A DNA stretch of 64,000 nt from CAVOXO01 sp963700425 (lineage in GTDB: Bacteria; Actinomycetota; Acidimicrobiia; Acidimicrobiales; Microtrichaceae), in assembly GCA_963700425.1 (NCBI GenBank), contig CAVOXO010000001.1, forward strand, positions 1,364,001 to 1,428,000, given 5' to 3'. The position numbers and the translations under genes were made by a program. This document shows, piece by piece, positions 60,845 to 64,000 of this stretch. Each line of letters starts with the position of its first letter. Within the stretch, counting starts at the first letter, position 1. The notes under the pieces are model-generated. The model was given only the letters and a program-made list of their open reading frames with translations, was not told the origin of the DNA and did not search any database.

Positions 60845-61576
60845 ATGGCGCCACCGCAGAGTCCGGACCCCCGCGAGTGGCTGGGCTACGACGACGACGA
60901 CGGCACGACGTGGCTCTTCGACGTCACGTTCCTGGCGAGCAACTGGTCGTGCATCTTCGGCTGCGGGTGCAAGGGGGTCCTGACCGAGGACACCACCGAA
61001 CTGGGTCAGGGCTGTTGTTCCTATGGAGCTCACTTCGCCGACGAGGCCGACCTGGAGAGGGTCAGATTCGTCGCCGAGACGCTGGACTCCTCGACGTGGG
61101 TGCACCGCGACGCCACCCTCGAGGCGGGAGGGGCCTTCGTCGAGGACGACGGGGCGACCACGACGCGGATCGTCGACGACGCGTGCTGCTTCCTCAACCC
61201 TGCGTCCCCGGGGGATCCCGGCGGATGCGCCCTCCACCTGGCGGCGCTGGAACGCAGCGAGCGACCGATGGACCTCAAACCGGAGGTCTGCTGGCAGGTG
61301 CCTCTCCGCCTGGTCACCACCGTCGACGAATCGGGACGCGACACCTACACGCTCCGAGAATGGCGCCGAGCCGACTGGGGGGACGCCGGAGACGACTTCG
61401 CTTGGTGGTGCACCGATTCGCCCGATGCGTTCGTCGGATCGCGACGCGTGGTCGACTCCCTCGCCGACGAGATCCGAGAGCTCATCGGCGACGAGCGCTA
61501 CGACTGGCTTCTCGCCGAGATGGACCGGCCCCGCGAGCCGGTATGGCTGCCCCACCCCCGGGTACGCAGGACCTGA
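60845..61576 (+). CDS. Cysteine-cluster protein of unknown function (YkgJ-like)
   Basis: Soluble protein of 243 residues with clustered cysteines: CIFGCGCKG and QGCCSYGAHF in the first 65 residues, then DDACCFLNP and PGGCALHL around 115-135. The arrangement suggests an Fe-S or zinc site similar to YkgJ/DUF3109-type proteins. ACCA-rich acidic loops and a WCTDSPDAFVG segment follow. Function unknown. It precedes the McrB-like gene by 55 bp in the same direction and might belong to that system. Confidence 0.7.
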   Translation: MAPPQSPDPREWLGYDDDDGTTWLFDVTFLASNWSCIFGCGCKGVLTEDTTELGQGCCSYGAHFADEADLERVRFVAETLDSSTWVHRDATLEAGGAFVEDDGATTTRIVDDACCFLNPASPGDPGGCALHLAALERSERPMDLKPEVCWQVPLRLVTTVDESGRDTYTLREWRRADWGDAGDDFAWWCTDSPDAFVGSRRVVDSLADEIRELIGDERYDWLLAEMDRPREPVWLPHPRVRRT

Positions 61577-61631
61577 GACCGCCGGAGCATCGAAGCTCAA
61601 GAACGTCCGGCCCGGTGTCGAGATCACACCC

Positions 61632-62576
61632 ATGGCCGTGTTCACCGCGAAAGGACTTCAGAAGCTGGCGTCCGGCCGCAACCTCGTGCTGCCTCCGCAC
61701 GTCGCATCGCAGTTGGTGGCCGCGATCGATTCAGGAAAGCACGTGATCCTGACCGGCCCGCCGGGAACGGGGAAGACCACGCTCGCTCACCTGGCAGCCG
61801 AACTCGGCCAGTCGACGCTCATGTGCACCGGGTTCCTCCCGACGACGGCCACCAGCGACTGGACCACCTACGAGACCATCGGTGGCATGCAGCCCTGTCC
61901 CGACGGCCTGGTCTTCCGGGCCGGGATCTTCGTCGAGGCCATCGAATCGGGGCGCTGGTTGGTCATCGACGAGATGAACCGATCGAACTTCGATCGGGCG
62001 TTCGGCCAGCTCTTCACGGTCCTGTCCGGTGGTGCGGTCGTCCTCCCGTTCACCCGGGGCGGGCACCAACGGCGCCTGTCGCTGGTGCCCCACGACGTCG
62101 AGGTCCCCGCAGGCACCGATCCGATACGGGTCCCGGCGACCTGGCGGATCATCGGCACGATCAATGCCGTCGACAAGAACCTGCTCTTCGACATGTCCTA
62201 CGCGTTGATGCGCCGTTTCGCCTTCATCGAGGTCGCCTCCCCCGTCGAGGCCGCCTATGACGAGATCCTGTCGACGTCGTCGCGTCTCGTGCGGACGCTC
62301 CTGCCCCTGCGCAGGTTCTGCGACCTCGGTCCCGCCATCTACCTCGATGCCGGTCGCTACGCCGAACGGCGGGTCAGGGATGACGTCAGCGACTCGCGGG
62401 TCATCTACGAGATGTTCTACGCCTATTTCCTGCCCCAGCTCGAATCGATCGACGACAGCGCCGTTCCCGATCTCGTCGGGTTCATGGCCGACCTGCTCGA
62501 CAGCGAGGAACACGAGTCCCTGCAGCGTTCGATGTCCGCGGTGCTGGGGTCGGAGCTGGTCGGACAGTTCGTCTGA
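61632..62576 (+). CDS. McrB-like AAA+ ATPase/GTPase
   Basis: AAA+ protein of 314 residues. Walker A GPPGTGKTTLA near residue 45, Walker B WLVIDEMNRSNFDRAFGQL near residue 115, and the McrB-subfamily sensor segment GTINAVDKNLLFDMSYALMRRFAF, corresponding to the NTAD-type guanine-contact loop of McrB. It lacks the N-terminal methyl-DNA-binding domain of E. coli McrB. ATG 61632 is tentative, with a weak ribosome site; the frame is open upstream. The stop overlaps the next ATG by one base (TGATG), tying it to its partner. Confidence 0.85.
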   Translation: MAVFTAKGLQKLASGRNLVLPPHVASQLVAAIDSGKHVILTGPPGTGKTTLAHLAAELGQSTLMCTGFLPTTATSDWTTYETIGGMQPCPDGLVFRAGIFVEAIESGRWLVIDEMNRSNFDRAFGQLFTVLSGGAVVLPFTRGGHQRRLSLVPHDVEVPAGTDPIRVPATWRIIGTINAVDKNLLFDMSYALMRRFAFIEVASPVEAAYDEILSTSSRLVRTLLPLRRFCDLGPAIYLDAGRYAERRVRDDVSDSRVIYEMFYAYFLPQLESIDDSAVPDLVGFMADLLDSEEHESLQRSMSAVLGSELVGQFV

Positions 62577-63586
62577 TGCCACCCCCTGCTCCCCCCTCGG
62601 AGCGCTCGGGCGGGACGCTGCGGTATCCCGCCACCGCCCAGTTGTGGGGCCGGGTACACGGACAGTGCCCCTCTCGCCGGTTTCTCGGGGTGGTGTGCGG
62701 CCTCGACCCCGACGAGATCGCCGCGGTGCAGGGATTCGACGTCCTCACACGGCCCGAGGTGGGGGACCTCCTCGAGTCCCTGGAGGACTTCGGGGAGCGC
62801 ATGCGGCCGACCACCACGGTCGAACCGAGGGAGACGTCAGGCGTCCTCACCGGCGCGATCCAGTGGTCCCAGACCCTGTCGATGTGGTCGACGGGGCTCG
62901 GCGTGGGAACCCGCTATGTCTGTGGAACCCATCGGCGCAGCTACGACAATCTCGAGAACCGCCTGGTCGCCGAGATGCTGGATCGACTCGTCCACGCGGG
63001 ACGGGCGCTCGATCGGGCGGTCGTGCCGGTGCTCGCCCCGGCCGTCGTCGAGCGGGCCCTCCACGCGGCGGACCGGGCCGGGGCGCACCGTCGCCATCCC
63101 CGATCGGCGGAGATCCGGCATCCACGACTGTCCGCCCGTGACGTCAAGGCGGTGGCGGCGGTGATTCGGCGGCACCGGGAACCGTGTGTCCGTCGAGCTC
63201 TGGAGCTGAGGCGCGTTCTCGCCGATCCGATGGCGGTCGATCTGGTGGGGCGTCTCGGAAACGACACCGTCAACAACCATCTCGGGGCCATCCTGACGGC
63301 CCGGGAGGAGATGTCGTCACACGGTCTCGATCGACCGGACATCGTCGTGCGTGACGACGGGGTCGTCGCCGGCCCGCTGATGCTCCGGCGACAGCAGGAC
63401 GCGACGATCGAGATGTTCTTCGGGCCTCACCGGGTGCGGGTCGCACCGTTCGGCTCGACCGAGGGTCCCGGGTTCGACGGACAGAGCTGGGTGGTCAGCA
63501 ACGCGGCGTCGACCCGGGCCGTTCTCACCAGCGTCATTCCGGACCTCGTCGGCCCCCCCCTGAGAGACGGCCGACAGCCTGGGTGA
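62576..63586 (+). CDS. Divergent McrC/DUF2357-like partner of the AAA+ protein
   Basis: The 336-residue protein has no obvious named match. Several segments recall McrC/DUF2357 nuclease-partner proteins: GAIQWSQTLSMWSTGLG, YDNLENRLVAEMLDRLV (the usual sequence before the nuclease domain), and RPDIVVRDDG near residue 254. In active McrC the PD is followed by a D/E-x-K core; here the corresponding stretch reads VVAGPLMLRRQQ, with no Lys or acid, so cleavage is doubtful. TGATG coupling to the AAA+ gene strongly implies a joint machine. A defence or DNA-binding role is inference. Confidence 0.6.
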   Translation: MPPPAPPSERSGGTLRYPATAQLWGRVHGQCPSRRFLGVVCGLDPDEIAAVQGFDVLTRPEVGDLLESLEDFGERMRPTTTVEPRETSGVLTGAIQWSQTLSMWSTGLGVGTRYVCGTHRRSYDNLENRLVAEMLDRLVHAGRALDRAVVPVLAPAVVERALHAADRAGAHRRHPRSAEIRHPRLSARDVKAVAAVIRRHREPCVRRALELRRVLADPMAVDLVGRLGNDTVNNHLGAILTAREEMSSHGLDRPDIVVRDDGVVAGPLMLRRQQDATIEMFFGPHRVRVAPFGSTEGPGFDGQSWVVSNAASTRAVLTSVIPDLVGPPLRDGRQPG

Positions 63587-63605
63587 TCGGCCGACGCAGC
63601 GCGGG

Positions 63606-63764
63606 TCAGTCGTCTTCGCCGCGCCAGCTCCCGGGCTGGTATTCCTCGTAGTCATCGTCATCGTCGTCGAGTGACGGCTCGTCGAGGATCGACTCGATGT
63701 CGATGTCGGGGCCGCGTTTGAGGGCTCGTGCTTCCTCGAAACGCCGATGGCGACCCTTCTTCAC
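63606..63764 (-). CDS. Small acidic hypothetical protein (52 residues)
   Basis: A short reading frame with a clear ribosome site (GGGAGTGA) 5 nt before GTG 63764. The product starts with a basic helix (VKKGRHRRFEEARALKRG), then PDIDIESILDEPSL, a run of six Asp, and the end YEEYQPGSWRGEDD. It is bipolar in charge, basic then acidic, and probably disordered. Convergent with the McrC-like gene. No function known; similar tiny acidic proteins occur in related actinomycetes as far as I recall. Confidence 0.6.
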   Translation of the reverse strand: MKKGRHRRFEEARALKRGPDIDIESILDEPSLDDDDDDYEEYQPGSWRGEDD

Positions 63765-63795
63765 GGTGTCACTCCCACGGAACACGAACGGACTC

Positions 63796-63819
63796 GAACG
63801 CCCACCCTACAGGGCGTTC
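63796..63819. terminator. Hairpin between RNase D-like gene and small acidic gene
   Basis: GAACGCCC and GGGCGTTC form a perfect 8-bp stem with an 8-nt loop, after the stop of the RNase D-like gene in the minus direction. Confidence 0.6.
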
Positions 63820-63843
63820 ACGAGAACGCACCATATGCCGGAA

Positions 63844-64000
63844 TCAGCTCTCGGGTCGGTCGCGCGGCTCCAGCAGAAGGCCCCGATCGGCATCGAAGGC
63901 CAGGGCGACCCGACCTTCGACCAGATCGGTGAGGGGAGCCCCCACGACCTCGGCCCGCCAGCCCGAACGAAGCCGGCTGTTGTCGTCTCCCCGCAGGAAC
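63844..64000 (-). CDS. RNase D/HRDC-like protein, 3' end only
   Basis: The last 51 codons of a gene that continues past the window: residues FLRGDDNSRLRSGWRAEVVGA, DLVEGRVALAFD, then LLLEPRDRPES and stop. The pattern SRLxxGWRAExVG...LxxGxxALAFD closely resembles the C-terminal tail of actinobacterial ribonuclease D/HRDC-domain proteins, which trim RNA 3' ends. No catalytic residues are in the visible part, so the call rests on the tail alone. Confidence 0.55.
   Translation of the reverse strand, partial: FLRGDDNSRLRSGWRAEVVGAPLTDLVEGRVALAFDADRGLLLEPRDRPES

Noticed and set aside
1..64000. tRNA or rRNA genes
   Set aside because: No CCA-ended cloverleaf-like stretch or rRNA-like conserved sequence was noticed in the gaps; a tRNAscan search would be decisive.

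Overview
The window is GC-rich bacterial DNA with tightly packed genes and many ATGA/GTGA stop-start overlaps. Several lineage markers point to an actinomycete: a complete Pup-proteasome locus (mpa, dop, pup, prcB, prcA, pafA, pafB, pafC), a mycothione reductase, a fused F420 synthase fbiC, a MarP-type periplasmic protease and a HelY helicase. The order trmI - mpa - dop - pup - prcB - prcA - pafA - pafB - pafC - tatB - tatC - helY matches the mycobacterial order. The tandem ThyX-like protein and some lineage-type hypothetical proteins suggest the class Acidimicrobiia; this is inference. No phage, insertion sequence, CRISPR array, rRNA or tRNA was seen.

Layout. 1-10.9 kb: a GGDEF/EAL protein cut by the window edge, a CoaA-like kinase, a PhoD phosphatase, an F420-type oxidoreductase coupled to a large sulfatase, a Na+/H+ antiporter, thioredoxin and an acyltransferase. 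10.9-12 kb: a small zinc-ribbon protein and a 680-bp gene-free stretch with three families of short tandem repeats. 12-20 kb: a two-subunit acyl-CoA dehydrogenase, mycothione reductase, an EthD protein, a low-complexity Gly/Arg/Ser/Glu-rich protein, a HAD phosphatase and a crotonase, with two clear palindromic operators. 20-26.4 kb: NUDIX/GNAT/DUF8129 operon, an acidic protein, a tandem ThyX-like protein, an M20 hydrolase and an MDR oxidoreductase.

26-43 kb: helY, tatC and tatB, tandem signal peptidases, the WYL regulators pafB/pafC, a DUF3866 protein, and the pupylation/proteasome genes up to mpa. 43-48 kb: ferredoxin, marP, and a coupled trmI - ttuA - ttuB-like set for tRNA T-loop modification whose ubiquitin-like protein ends in Gly-Gly-Ala-Glu, then small membrane proteins. 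48-57 kb: a LON-domain protein, a D-Ala-D-Ala carboxypeptidase, an ADP-forming acyl-CoA synthetase pair, a FIST protein, transketolase and transaldolase. 57-64 kb: an HxlR regulator coupled to fbiC, a LOG protein, a Cys-rich protein, an McrB-like AAA+ ATPase coupled to a divergent McrC/DUF2357-like partner, a 52-residue acidic protein and the end of an RNase D-like gene.

Five genes between 29.8 and 51.4 kb (tatB, the DUF3866 gene, prcA, prcB, and the synthetase alpha subunit) carry small indels that break otherwise well-conserved reading frames. Each is restored by adding or removing one base (four in tatB). This points either to sequencing error or to real decay, and it affects how the proteasome genes should be read.
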